DNA of 27,275 nucleotides from Desulfobacteraceae bacterium (GTDB taxonomy: Bacteria; Desulfobacterota; Desulfobacteria; Desulfobacterales; SURF-15): positions 1-27,275 of the forward strand of contig QZKK01000215.1 in the NCBI GenBank assembly GCA_003599475.1, given 5' to 3'. Shown here in pieces: positions 8,100 through 15,949 of the stretch. Position 1 is the first letter of the stretch; each line of letters opens with the position of its first letter. The notes under the pieces were generated by a model. The model did not search any database and was not told where the DNA came from. It saw only the letters and a program-made list of their open reading frames with translations. The translations under genes and the position numbers were made by a program.

Positions 8100-10553
8100 A
8101 TGACGATTTCAGCGAAAGAATTGACTCCGGAAGATCTCTACCATCCATTTCGGGGAGACCAGCTCTCCTTCGAAACCACTTCGGATCTGGATGGATTGAA
8201 TCAGTTCATCGGACAGCCCCGCGCGGTCAGGGCACTGCATTTTGGCGTGGGCATCGAAAAGAAAGGCTACAATATTTTCGCCGCGGGATATCCCGGAACC
8301 GGAAAATATTCGCTCATCCGGCATCTTCTCGACGAGCGATCCTCCAAGGAGCCGGTTCCTCCGGATGTATGCTATGTGAACAACTTTGAAATCTCTCACC
8401 AACCCCGGGTGCTTCACTTGCCCCCCGGGCAAGGCCGCCTTTTTTCCGAAAGCATGGAGAAATTGATCGAAAATGTCAGAAATGCGGTCAAGTCGAGTTT
8501 CGAAAATGAAGAGTACCAGAACCGGCGGCAGACAATCGCACAGGAGTTCCAGGAGCTGCAGCAGCAGGCACTCGAGAAAGTCCAGCAGCAGGCGAAGGAG
8601 AGAAGCCTTACGGTTCTCCGAACCCCTGCGGGCATCGTTTTCGCGCCGGTAAGAAACGAAGAAGTGATCCCCCCTGAGGAATTCAGCAAGCTGCCGGAAG
8701 AAACACGCAGAAAGGTTGAAGGTGAGATCGAAGAGCTCCAGGCGCAAACCCGGAAGATCTTTCAGAGGATGCCTGGCTGGGAACGCGAAATGAGGGAAAA
8801 GATCGGGCGCCTGGATAAAGAGATTACCGGATTCGTTGTCAGCCCCTTCATCGAGGATTTCCGGCGAAAATACGAAGGCATGTCGGAAGTCATCGATTAT
8901 CTCAATACCGTGGAAAAAGACATCATCGATCATGTCCAGGCGCTTCTCCCCGAGGATTCCGAACAGAAATCCGCTCTGCAGCAGATCTTTCAATCCGGAC
9001 AGAAGCCGCCCTCCGGGGAAAAGCCGGAGAATCCGTTTCTGAGGAGATACAAGGTCAATGTGATTGTAAACAACGGCGACATCCGGGGGGCCCCCGTCGT
9101 CTATGAAGACAACCCGAATTACCAGAACCTGATCGGACGAGTGGAACACCTGCCCCACATGGGGATGCTGCTGACCGATTTCGACATGATCCGGGCGGGG
9201 GCGCTCCACCGGGCAAACGGCGGATACCTGATTCTCGATATCGTCAAGATCCTCAGCCAGCCATTTGCCTGGGAGGCATTGAAAAGGTGCCTGAAATCCT
9301 CCGAGATCAAGATCGAGTCGTTGGGAGCGCTCTACGGCATGATCAGCACGGTATCGTTGGATCCCGAACCGGTTGCGCTGAATGTAAAGGTCGTTTTGAT
9401 GGGGCCCCCGAATGTAAACTATCTTTTGAAAAACTACGATCCGGAGTTTAGCGATCTATTTAAAGTGACTGCCGATTTCGACACCGTGATGAACCGAACG
9501 CCGGACAACCAGGACGATTACTGCAGGCTCCTTGCCGACCTCGTCAGAAAGGATTCGCTGCGCCCCTTCGACCGCAGTGCCGTCGCCCGCATCGTCGAGC
9601 ACAGCGCGCGTCTGGTGGGAGACGGGGAACGGCTTACCATCCGCATGCAGACGATAAAGGATCTGTTGAGAGAATCCGATTACTGGGCGGGGCAGAACGG
9701 CAACGGCGCCGTAAATGCCGCCGATGTTCAAAAGGCAATCGACGAATGGATCTTCCGCTCCGATCGAATCCGGCAGAGGATGCAGGAGGAGATCCATCGG
9801 GGTACGGTTTTTATCGACACCGAAGGAAGCAGGGTCGGCCAGGTCAACGGCTTATCCGTCATCCAGCTCGGGGAGTTTGCCTTCGGACGGCCCAGCCGCA
9901 TCAGCGCCCGCATCCGGATGGGCAAAGGAGAGGTGGTCGATATCGAACGGGAAGTGGAGATGGGCGGACCCATCCACTCGAAGGGGGTTCTCATTCTGTC
10001 GAGCTTTCTGGGGGCGCGATATGCGATGGACCAGCCGCTTTCGCTTTCCGCAAGTCTCGTGTTCGAACAATCCTACAGCGGAGTCGAGGGAGACAGTGCC
10101 TCTTCCGCAGAACTCTATGCGCTGCTGTCTGCAATTGCCGAGGTTCCGATCAAACAGTCCATTGCAGTCACCGGCTCGGTCAATCAGCATGGTCAGATCC
10201 AGCCGATCGGCGGTGTCAACGAAAAGATCGAAGGATTCTTCGACACCTGTAAAGCCAACGGCTTGAGCGGAGTCCAGGGGGTGATCATCCCCGCTTCGAA
10301 CCGAAAGCATCTGATGCTCAGGAAGGATGTCATCGATTCGGTTTCCGAAGGCCGGTTCCACATTTTTGCAGTGACGCATGTGGACGAGGGGATCTCGATT
10401 CTGACCGGACTTCCCGCCGGAGAGGTCGACAAAGACGGCAGCTATCCGCCGGAGACGATAAACGGCAGGGTGCGTGCCAGGCTGGCGGTGCTGGCGGAAA
10501 AGCGGATGGACTTTATCCAGAAAAACGAAAACGGAAAAAGGGAATCGATATGA
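8100..10553 (+). CDS. Lon-related AAA+ ATP-dependent protease
   Basis: The 817-residue protein fits the Lon-like AAA+ family (LonB-related, COG1067) and lacks the substrate-binding N-domain of classical LonA. The P-loop is GYPGTGKYS (63-71): the residue after Lys69 is Tyr rather than Thr/Ser. A long coiled-coil insert (about residues 125-260, rich in Gln, Glu and Lys) interrupts the ATPase core. The segment ANGGYLILDIVK has the position of Walker B in this family. The protease domain carries Ser666 in GDSAS and Lys709 in GGVNEK; their 43-residue spacing equals that of the E. coli Lon dyad (Ser679/Lys722). There is no membrane segment, so it should be cytosolic. AAAGGG precedes the ATG. The stop overlaps the next start as ATGA, so the universal stress protein is probably co-translated. 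Confidence 0.93.
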   Translation: MTISAKELTPEDLYHPFRGDQLSFETTSDLDGLNQFIGQPRAVRALHFGVGIEKKGYNIFAAGYPGTGKYSLIRHLLDERSSKEPVPPDVCYVNNFEISHQPRVLHLPPGQGRLFSESMEKLIENVRNAVKSSFENEEYQNRRQTIAQEFQELQQQALEKVQQQAKERSLTVLRTPAGIVFAPVRNEEVIPPEEFSKLPEETRRKVEGEIEELQAQTRKIFQRMPGWEREMREKIGRLDKEITGFVVSPFIEDFRRKYEGMSEVIDYLNTVEKDIIDHVQALLPEDSEQKSALQQIFQSGQKPPSGEKPENPFLRRYKVNVIVNNGDIRGAPVVYEDNPNYQNLIGRVEHLPHMGMLLTDFDMIRAGALHRANGGYLILDIVKILSQPFAWEALKRCLKSSEIKIESLGALYGMISTVSLDPEPVALNVKVVLMGPPNVNYLLKNYDPEFSDLFKVTADFDTVMNRTPDNQDDYCRLLADLVRKDSLRPFDRSAVARIVEHSARLVGDGERLTIRMQTIKDLLRESDYWAGQNGNGAVNAADVQKAIDEWIFRSDRIRQRMQEEIHRGTVFIDTEGSRVGQVNGLSVIQLGEFAFGRPSRISARIRMGKGEVVDIEREVEMGGPIHSKGVLILSSFLGARYAMDQPLSLSASLVFEQSYSGVEGDSASSAELYALLSAIAEVPIKQSIAVTGSVNQHGQIQPIGGVNEKIEGFFDTCKANGLSGVQGVIIPASNRKHLMLRKDVIDSVSEGRFHIFAVTHVDEGISILTGLPAGEVDKDGSYPPETINGRVRARLAVLAEKRMDFIQKNENGKRESI

Positions 10554-11392
10554 AGGAACAAGAGCGGGGACTCTCCATCCGGAACATCCTCGTTGCTCTG
10601 GATGCATCCGTTCACAGTGCCGCCGCAGTGCAGGCGGCAGTGGCGCTCGCCACCAGGTTTCGAGCGGAAGTTACGGGGCTTTTTGTCGAAGACATCAACC
10701 TCATTCGGATGTCGGAGTTTCCCTTCGCGAGAGAGCTCGATCTTTTTACCTCCACTCTGCAGCGGATCGAACGCGATCAAATCGAACGGCAGTTGCGCGC
10801 CCAAGCCCATCGAATGCGCCAGATGCTTGCCTCTTCTGCCGAAAAGGCCGGGGTGTCCTGGCAGTTCCGGGTTGTCCGTGGCTCGGTGGCTTCCCAGGTG
10901 ATGACGGCGGCATCGGAGGCGGATCTGGTGATCATGGGAAAACTCGGCCGATCCCTGCATCGGCATATGGGCTCCACCGCACAGTTCATCGTTTCAAGGG
11001 GACAGGGGCTGATGCTGGTATTGCAGCACGGGTACCGGTTGGATGTGCCGGTATCCGTCTTTCATGACGGAACGCCACTGGCCGAGAAGGCCCTGGAGGC
11101 ATCCATTCACCTGGTCAAGATAAAAGACGGCCAGTTGACCGTTTTCATTCTCGCCCCCCAAAAGGAGAGCGCACAAGAGATTCAATCCGCCGCAATGGAA
11201 AGACTGAAGTCGCACGAACTGGCCTCGAATTTCCGACTGGTGATCCAGCCCACCCTGGCAAAGATCAAGCACCTCATCCGACTTGAGGGCGGAGGGCCGG
11301 TCGTGATCCCCTGCGACAGCGGAGACTTTCAAGGTGAACAGCTCTGCCGTCTGGTTGACGAGATCCCGAATCCGATTCTGCTGGTGAGATAG
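10550..11392 (+). CDS. Tandem universal stress protein
   Basis: The 280-residue protein has two UspA-like domains. The first (about 10-160) starts with NILVALDAS and ends with the ATP-binding signature G130-x2-G133-x7-G141-S142 in MGKLGRSLHRHMGSTAQ, so nucleotide binding is likely. The second (about 165-280) begins VPVSVFHDGTPLAEKAL and closes PNPILLVR but lacks that signature, so it is probably a degenerate partner domain. The start overlaps the stop of the Lon-related protease (ATGA), which implies translational coupling and possibly a shared function, such as the stress protein tuning the protease; that link is inference. A weak hairpin with eight T residues lies about 90 bases after the stop. 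Confidence 0.88.
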   Translation: MKEQERGLSIRNILVALDASVHSAAAVQAAVALATRFRAEVTGLFVEDINLIRMSEFPFARELDLFTSTLQRIERDQIERQLRAQAHRMRQMLASSAEKAGVSWQFRVVRGSVASQVMTAASEADLVIMGKLGRSLHRHMGSTAQFIVSRGQGLMLVLQHGYRLDVPVSVFHDGTPLAEKALEASIHLVKIKDGQLTVFILAPQKESAQEIQSAAMERLKSHELASNFRLVIQPTLAKIKHLIRLEGGGPVVIPCDSGDFQGEQLCRLVDEIPNPILLVR

Positions 11393-11481
11393 GGGATATC
11401 TTGTTGAGTTGCCGAGTTTGCACGACCGCGTATTTCCATATGAAGACGCTCACCCATCTCTGCGCTCTGACGGCTTGACGG

Positions 11482-11507
11482 AGCCTCCGGCTGCAGTTAT
11501 TTTTTTT
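11482..11507 (+). terminator. Possible weak terminator after the protease-USP pair
   Basis: AGCC-TCC-GGCT (11482-11492) forms only a 4-bp stem and is followed by a run of eight T residues (11500-11507). The T-tract is good and the stem is short, so termination is plausible but not strong. The stretch 11393-11481 before it shows nothing else. Confidence 0.35.
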
Positions 11508-11558
11508 CGGAATGGAAGATCTCCGGATGAATCCAAAAGAAGGAGGTGCTGAAAGGTT

Positions 11559-11648
11559 ATGACCACCGGACAAATCGTTTTGTTGACGATCTGTTTGATT
11601 GGTGCTTTGATTTGGCTGCTGTGGATTTTCATAAAATATAGAAGGTAG
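11559..11648 (+). CDS. 29-residue single-pass membrane peptide
   Basis: A short open frame runs from ATG to TAG and encodes MTTGQIVLLT followed by ICLIGALIWLLWIFI and the basic end KYRR. That is one membrane helix of about 20 residues with a short polar N-terminus and a positively charged cytosolic C-terminus. AGGAGGTG (11541-11548) and AAAGG (11552-11556) lie upstream; the first is somewhat far and the second somewhat close. Small single-helix proteins of this kind often regulate larger membrane proteins, but no family is recognised. It stands between the universal stress protein and the PGPGW-family membrane protein on the same strand. Confidence 0.55.
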   Translation: MTTGQIVLLTICLIGALIWLLWIFIKYRR

Positions 11649-11810
11649 TTCGCCTGTGCGCAGGTCGATATCTTTACACCCAAGTTCGATGATTCAATTC
11701 TCTCCCCCACCCTAAATTTCCTTTTCATCCTCTTGACAGCTCAGAGAGGATGGGTTCATGGAAGAAAAATACCAGAAACCATGACTGCATCGGGAGATGC
11801 TTCATTCTGC

Positions 11811-11839
11811 TTGACATTTCAGGCAAAAAAAAAGATTAT
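11811..11839 (+). promoter_or_regulatory. Sigma-70-like promoter for the PGPGW-family gene
   Basis: A perfect TTGACA (11811-11816) and GATTAT (11834-11839) are 17 bases apart, the spacer containing a run of nine A residues. The predicted leader is about 50 nt. A second TTGACA at 11733-11738 lacks a good partner. The rest of 11649-11895 holds no gene that I can support. Confidence 0.5.
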
Positions 11840-11895
11840 CCAAATCTTTACCGATCATTTCCAGTAGTTTACGAAGCAATTAAAAAGAGGCGGAT

Positions 11896-12321
11896 GTGGA
11901 TTTTTCTGTACTTGCAGAGTGGATTCAAGAGCATGAAAGTGTTCTCTGGTGGGTCGGCTCCATTTCGATAGCGGCATTTTTAGGGAGCATGCTCGCTGTT
12001 CCCGTCATCCTGATTCGACTCCCGTCCGATACTTTTCTTTCAAACCCACACGGCGGCCGGGTTAAAAAAAATCGTCCTTTTTGGTACCGGCTGATCAAGA
12101 ACATCATCGGCGGGGTTTTCGTTCTGGCAGGCCTCCTCATGCTGTTTCTTCCGGGACAGGGATTGCTGACGCTTGCCATCGGGCTTCTGCTCCTCGATTT
12201 TCCGCAGAAGCGCCGCATTCTAAACGGCATCGTCCGCAGACCTTCGATTCTAAAAACGATCAACCGGTTGAGGAAAAAAGCCGGCCGGCCGCCGCTGAAG
12301 GTGGATCCGGTGTCGGAGTGA
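11896..12321 (+). CDS. PGPGW-family inner membrane protein
   Basis: The 141-residue protein has two or three membrane helices: one near residues 18-42 (WWVGSISIAAFLGSMLAV and on) and a pair near 70-105 around FLPGQGLLTLAIGLLLLDFP. The PGQG turn and the following LAIGLLLL match the PGPGW (Pfam 'putative transmembrane protein') family, here with Gln and Leu in place of the consensus Pro and Trp. The C-terminus is strongly basic (LRKKAGRPPLK), which should place it in the cytosol. I take the GTG at 11896, with AGAGGCGG just upstream. Function is unknown. It converges on the SDR gene, whose end is 90 bases away. Confidence 0.75.
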   Translation: MDFSVLAEWIQEHESVLWWVGSISIAAFLGSMLAVPVILIRLPSDTFLSNPHGGRVKKNRPFWYRLIKNIIGGVFVLAGLLMLFLPGQGLLTLAIGLLLLDFPQKRRILNGIVRRPSILKTINRLRKKAGRPPLKVDPVSE

Positions 12322-12370
12322 AGTCTGAAGGTCTCAACATCGGGAAGTTCGGGCATCCTCACCCCCAAGC

Positions 12371-12417
12371 TGGTATAGGAACCACAATCTAAAATCTAAA
12401 ATCTAAAATTCCTACCA
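12371..12417. repeat. Tandem heptamers inside an inverted repeat at a convergent junction
   Basis: Three direct copies of AATCTAA (12386-12406) form the loop between TGGTATAGGA (12371-12380) and TCCTACCA (12410-12417), which pair with a two-base bulge. It lies where the PGPGW gene and the SDR gene converge, and the right arm includes the SDR stop codon. It may act as a bidirectional transcript end, though no classical T-tract is present. Confidence 0.5.
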
Positions 12418-13146
12418 GGGTACCGGCTGCTTTTGGCGGAAGAAGCCGCCGGTCGGCCCGTCGTCGGGCAAGGTGGCAAGCCAGACGGGTGTAGCGGCAC
12501 CTTCTTCCGGGGACAAAGCCGCCCGGTCTCCTCCCATATCGGTTCGAACCCACCCGGGACAGGCGGAGTTGACCAGAATATTGGTGCCCATCAGCTCCTT
12601 TGCCAATAGAACCGTCATTCCGTTCAGAAGCGTTTTGGACAGCCTGTAGGCCGGGGCTAAAACCTGTGCGCCCTTGGAATCCGGTCTTGCTATCTCACTC
12701 AGGGATCCCAGAGTACTGGACATATTGACGATTCTCCCGTAGCGATTGGCCCTCATCATCGGGATACACGCTTGGCTCAGCAGCAACGGGCCGAATGCGT
12801 TTGTCTCAAGGGTATTTTGAAAAACGGTGACGCTCAACTCGAGGATCGAGGTGTGGGAGTCGATCGAAATCCCGGCATTGTTGACGAGAATGTCCAACCG
12901 CTCGAATTCATCCTGAATCCTGCCAAGGGCTGCCTGTATCGTAGCGGGATCTGTCACATCCAGCAGCACAGAATGCGTGTCGAGCCCCTGTTTGGAGAGG
13001 CTGCTGCAGGATGCCCTCCCTCTTTCCGGATCCCTGGATCCCATCAGAACGGTTATCTTCTTCAGAGCCAACTGCCGTGAGATCTCGAACCCGATCCCCC
13101 GGTTCGCTCCTGTCACCAAAGCGACGCGATTAACTGACGACTGCAT
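12412..13146 (-). CDS. Short-chain dehydrogenase/reductase (carbonyl reductase-like)
   Basis: The 244-residue protein is a classical SDR with a Rossmann fold. The cofactor motif TGANRGIG is at residues 12-19, NNAG at 89-92, the catalytic serine at about 143-144 in NMSS, and the YxxxK pair is Tyr167 and Lys171. SRDPERG after the second strand, with Arg38 near the cofactor ribose, suggests NADP(H). CPGWVRTDMGG near residue 195 matches plant and animal carbonyl reductase-like SDRs. The substrate cannot be told from sequence. The ATG has GGAGG seven bases upstream. It is transcribed away from the antiporter, with 414 bases between the two starts. Confidence 0.9.
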   Translation of the reverse strand: MQSSVNRVALVTGANRGIGFEISRQLALKKITVLMGSRDPERGRASCSSLSKQGLDTHSVLLDVTDPATIQAALGRIQDEFERLDILVNNAGISIDSHTSILELSVTVFQNTLETNAFGPLLLSQACIPMMRANRYGRIVNMSSTLGSLSEIARPDSKGAQVLAPAYRLSKTLLNGMTVLLAKELMGTNILVNSACPGWVRTDMGGDRAALSPEEGAATPVWLATLPDDGPTGGFFRQKQPVPW

Positions 13147-13560
13147 GTGGTATCCTCCAGCCCTTAATCTCTTTCCACGTTATCTTAAAAGCTCCAGTTC
13201 GGATTCCCCGTTTTCCCGGTTCGGCGGGATTCAGGCTTTCAGATCCGGAGCGGCCGAAACCTGCACCTGAACCTGGAGAGCCGTGCATCCTTTCTTCTCA
13301 CTGGGGCTTCATGGATGACCGCGATCTCTTTTCGTATAAATCGATCCGATTACCGGTGAAATGGGGTCTTTTACTTATTTCGTTCAAGCGGGCGTTCTAT
13401 ATTGATCCGGTCTCGACAACTTCTCTTTCGCACCCGGGTAACGGAAGCCTTTGACTTCAAGAGCGATTCTTAATATAAATTCTACCAGCTTCGCCCCCTG
13501 CGGTAGAAAGGGAGGAGTCGTTTTCGGTCCGAGAAAAGCGGAATCCATGGAAATCCCCTA
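13147..13560. other. Divergent intergenic region between SDR and antiporter
   Basis: This stretch must drive both flanking genes. The plus-strand promoter is described separately. A possible minus-strand promoter for the SDR could not be picked with confidence. No open frame with a recognisable protein pattern was seen. Confidence 0.5.
13451..13479 (+). promoter_or_regulatory. Strong sigma-70-like promoter for the antiporter gene
   Basis: TTGACT (13451-13456) and TATAAA (13474-13479) are exactly 17 bases apart, each one mismatch from consensus. Transcription should begin near 13487, leaving a leader of about 75 nt that contains GGGAGGAG (13510-13517) and the duplicated start region. Confidence 0.6.
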
Positions 13561-13574
13561 ATGGAAATCCCCTT
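13547..13574 (+). repeat. 14-bp tandem duplication of the antiporter start codon region
   Basis: ATGGAAATCCCCTA (13547-13560) is followed at once by ATGGAAATCCCCTT (13561-13574). The first copy reads as a four-codon open frame, MEIP, ended by TAA. That TAA overlaps the second ATG as TAATG, and the second copy is the real start of the antiporter (MEIPLLID). The first ATG has GCGGA seven bases upstream, whereas no ribosome binding site stands directly before the second. Confidence 0.85.
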
Positions 13575-15633
13575 ATTGATCGATGTCACCCTGATCTTTG
13601 CTTCGGCTATCGCCGTGATGCTGATCAGCATACGGTTTCATATGGCCACCATCGTCGGCTTCCTGCTGACCGGCATACTGACCGGACCCTATGGGCTTGG
13701 ATTGGTCGATGCGGTGGAGGATGTGAACATTCTTTCGGAAATCGGGGTCGTGCTTCTGCTCTTCAGCATCGGAATCGAATTTTCACTTGAAAACATCTTG
13801 CGGGTCAAACGTTCGGTCTTTATCGGCGGATCGATCCAGGTCCTGATGACCCTCTTCGCCGCCGCGTTCTTTTCCATGCAGTTCGGACTGTCCCCCGGCC
13901 GGTCGGTATTTGTCGGCTTTCTCGTATCCCTCAGCAGCACCGCAATCGTATTGAAAATATACCAGGAGCGCTCGGAGATGGAAAGCCCTCATGGGCAAAA
14001 TGCGCTTGCGATCCTGATATTCCAGGACATGGCGGTGATTCCGATGATGCTTCTGCTTCCCTTTCTGGCCGATGCCCCGGCTCAGGAAGCGGGCAGCCCG
14101 CTCTTTTCGGTTTCAAAAGCCGCCGCCATCATCGGACTGACGTTGGCCGGTGCCCGATGGTTCATACCGAAGCTGCTTTTCCGGGTGGCCAGGACCCGGA
14201 GCCGTGAGCTTTTTCTATTGAGCATACTGGTCATCTGCTTCTCCGTCGCTTTTCTCACCCGTGCAGTCGGCCTCTCGCTGGCGCTGGGGGCTTTCCTGGC
14301 CGGTCTCATCATCTCTGAAACAGAATTCAGTCATGAAACTCTGGCCAGCATCATCCCGTTTCGGGATGTTTTCCTGAGCCTGTTTTTCGTATCCATCGGC
14401 ATGCTCCTGGATGTGAGATTTCTCTACCAGGAATCGGTCGACGTCATTCTGCTTGCAGTCGTCGTCCTGCTGCTGAAAAGCCTCCTGGGCTGTCTTTCCG
14501 TGCTCTTGCTCGGATTTCCTCTCCGTACCGCTCTTCTTACGGGGATGGCCCTCTGCCAGGTCGGCGAGTTCAGCTTCATCCTCTTTATCAGAGGCTCAGG
14601 CTTCGGCCTCCTGCCGGAAAGCCTTCATCAGCTCTTCCTCAATGTATCCGTCGTCACGATGGGGCTGACGCCGTTTATCATCGCCGCCGCTCCCCGTGCG
14701 GCGGATCGCATCCTGAAACTCCCCCTGCCGCAGATCCTCAAAGAAGGATTTGCGCGGAATTCATGGAAGTCGGAAGAAGAAATCGAAAACAAGAAAGAAG
14801 GCCATATCGTCATCGTCGGGTATGGGTTGAACGGCAGAAACATTGCACGCGGCGCGAAAGCAGCCGGTATTCCCTATGTAATCATCGAGATGAATCCGGA
14901 GACGGTGCAAAAGGAAAAAAAGGCGGGAGAGCCGATCGAATACGGGGATGCCTCCCAGGAAACGGTCCTCCAGAGCACCGGGATCAAAAGGGCCAGGGTT
15001 TTGGTGGCGGTGATTTCGGATCCTGCCGCGACTAGAAGGCTGGTTGCAGCGGCCCGGAAGGCCAATCCCCGGATATTCATCATTGCAAGGACCCGATTTC
15101 TCACCGAAATGGAGCGGTTATACGCTTCGGGAGCGGATCAGGTCATACCGGAGGAGTTCGAAACTTCCATGGAGATTTTAAGCCGTGTCATGGCCCAGTA
15201 CGTCATCCCCCGGGATGAGATCGAGCGTCTCATCGGCAGTTCACGGAAAGATGCCTATCGGATGTTTCGAAGCCTCTCCAAGGAATCGACCTCGTTCTGC
15301 GAACTCAGAGTGAATCTTCCCGATATCGAAATCCGCACCTTGCGTCTGGAAGAGAAATCGCCCGTCGCCGGCAAATCGATCGGAGAGATCGAGCCGAGAA
15401 AGAGATACGGTGTGACCGTACTGGCGATCCAGCGCGGGGTCCGGACCCTTCCGAACCCCGACGCCGAAACCGTCCTTTCCGCGAGAGATGTGCTCGTTTT
15501 GCTGGGGCCGTCGGATAAGTTAAGCGAATTCTCCGAACTTCTCCGAAACCGGAAGCTGGATCCGGACGAACATTCGCTGCAAACGGACGGTCCTTCTCTT
15601 CGACCCGGTGGAAACGCCGGTGGGAACGAATAG
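13561..15633 (+). CDS. KefB/KefC-like monovalent cation:proton antiporter (CPA2)
   Basis: The 690-residue protein has a CPA2 membrane domain of about 12 helices (residues 5-385). Family landmarks include GFLLTGILTGPYGLGL, the helix-breaking region SLSSTAIVLKI, and LIFQDMAVIPMML, which carries the ion-site Asp. A cytosolic TrkA-N (RCK) domain starts near 415 with G420-x-G422-x2-G425 in VGYGLNG, which binds NAD(H) or a related nucleotide. A TrkA-C domain at about 600-675 (LRLEEKSPVAGKSIGE and on) likely binds a regulatory ligand. This layout fits K+/H+ or Na+/H+ exchange gated by nucleotides. It lacks an obvious KefF/KefG ancillary partner. Start choice is discussed with the tandem duplication. 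Confidence 0.93.
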   Translation: MEIPLLIDVTLIFASAIAVMLISIRFHMATIVGFLLTGILTGPYGLGLVDAVEDVNILSEIGVVLLLFSIGIEFSLENILRVKRSVFIGGSIQVLMTLFAAAFFSMQFGLSPGRSVFVGFLVSLSSTAIVLKIYQERSEMESPHGQNALAILIFQDMAVIPMMLLLPFLADAPAQEAGSPLFSVSKAAAIIGLTLAGARWFIPKLLFRVARTRSRELFLLSILVICFSVAFLTRAVGLSLALGAFLAGLIISETEFSHETLASIIPFRDVFLSLFFVSIGMLLDVRFLYQESVDVILLAVVVLLLKSLLGCLSVLLLGFPLRTALLTGMALCQVGEFSFILFIRGSGFGLLPESLHQLFLNVSVVTMGLTPFIIAAAPRAADRILKLPLPQILKEGFARNSWKSEEEIENKKEGHIVIVGYGLNGRNIARGAKAAGIPYVIIEMNPETVQKEKKAGEPIEYGDASQETVLQSTGIKRARVLVAVISDPAATRRLVAAARKANPRIFIIARTRFLTEMERLYASGADQVIPEEFETSMEILSRVMAQYVIPRDEIERLIGSSRKDAYRMFRSLSKESTSFCELRVNLPDIEIRTLRLEEKSPVAGKSIGEIEPRKRYGVTVLAIQRGVRTLPNPDAETVLSARDVLVLLGPSDKLSEFSELLRNRKLDPDEHSLQTDGPSLRPGGNAGGNE

Positions 15634-15949
15634 GCGCTCCATTCTATTGCAGCGCTTCCAGAATTCCGATTGATGAATCTTCCCATCGCTGAAATGCTTT
15701 CTCAGGATCTCCTTCCGTGGGGATTGAACATCTCTTGATACCAGATCCCCCCAACCCTGCGAACCCGCAATGTACCCGTCATATACCGGTAAAACTTATC
15801 CGATATGCGGGTTTCAACCCATGTACATTCGAGCTTCTCGTGTCCATTTTTCTTACCGTCTCATGCGTGACCCATCAAAGCCGGAGAGATTCATCCCTTC
15901 CCGGAGGAGATCGCCCGGCGATGAAAAAGTGAAATCGGTTGGAGGAATC
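15634..15949 (+). other. Leader region of the aldehyde dehydrogenase gene with interleaved inverted repeats
   Basis: No supported gene. A small stem GCGCT/AGCGC (15634-15655) follows the antiporter stop but has no T-tract. Further on, AACCCGCA (15762-15769) pairs with TGCGGGTT (15806-15813), and AATGTAC (15769-15775) pairs with GTACATT (15823-15829). The two pairings cross, as in a pseudoknot. TACCGGTA (about 15784-15791), a perfect palindrome, sits between the arms. The reading frame of the next gene stays open upstream as far as 15770, but the better start is 15950. Confidence 0.4.

Noticed and set aside
12386..12406. CRISPR-like array from tandem AATCTAA units
   Set aside because: The units are seven bases, directly adjacent, with no spacers, and only three copies are present.
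15770..15949. N-terminal extension of the aldehyde dehydrogenase to the ATG at 15770
   Set aside because: The added 60 residues do not resemble the family, there is no ribosome site at 15770, and GGAGG stands at the right distance from ATG 15950.
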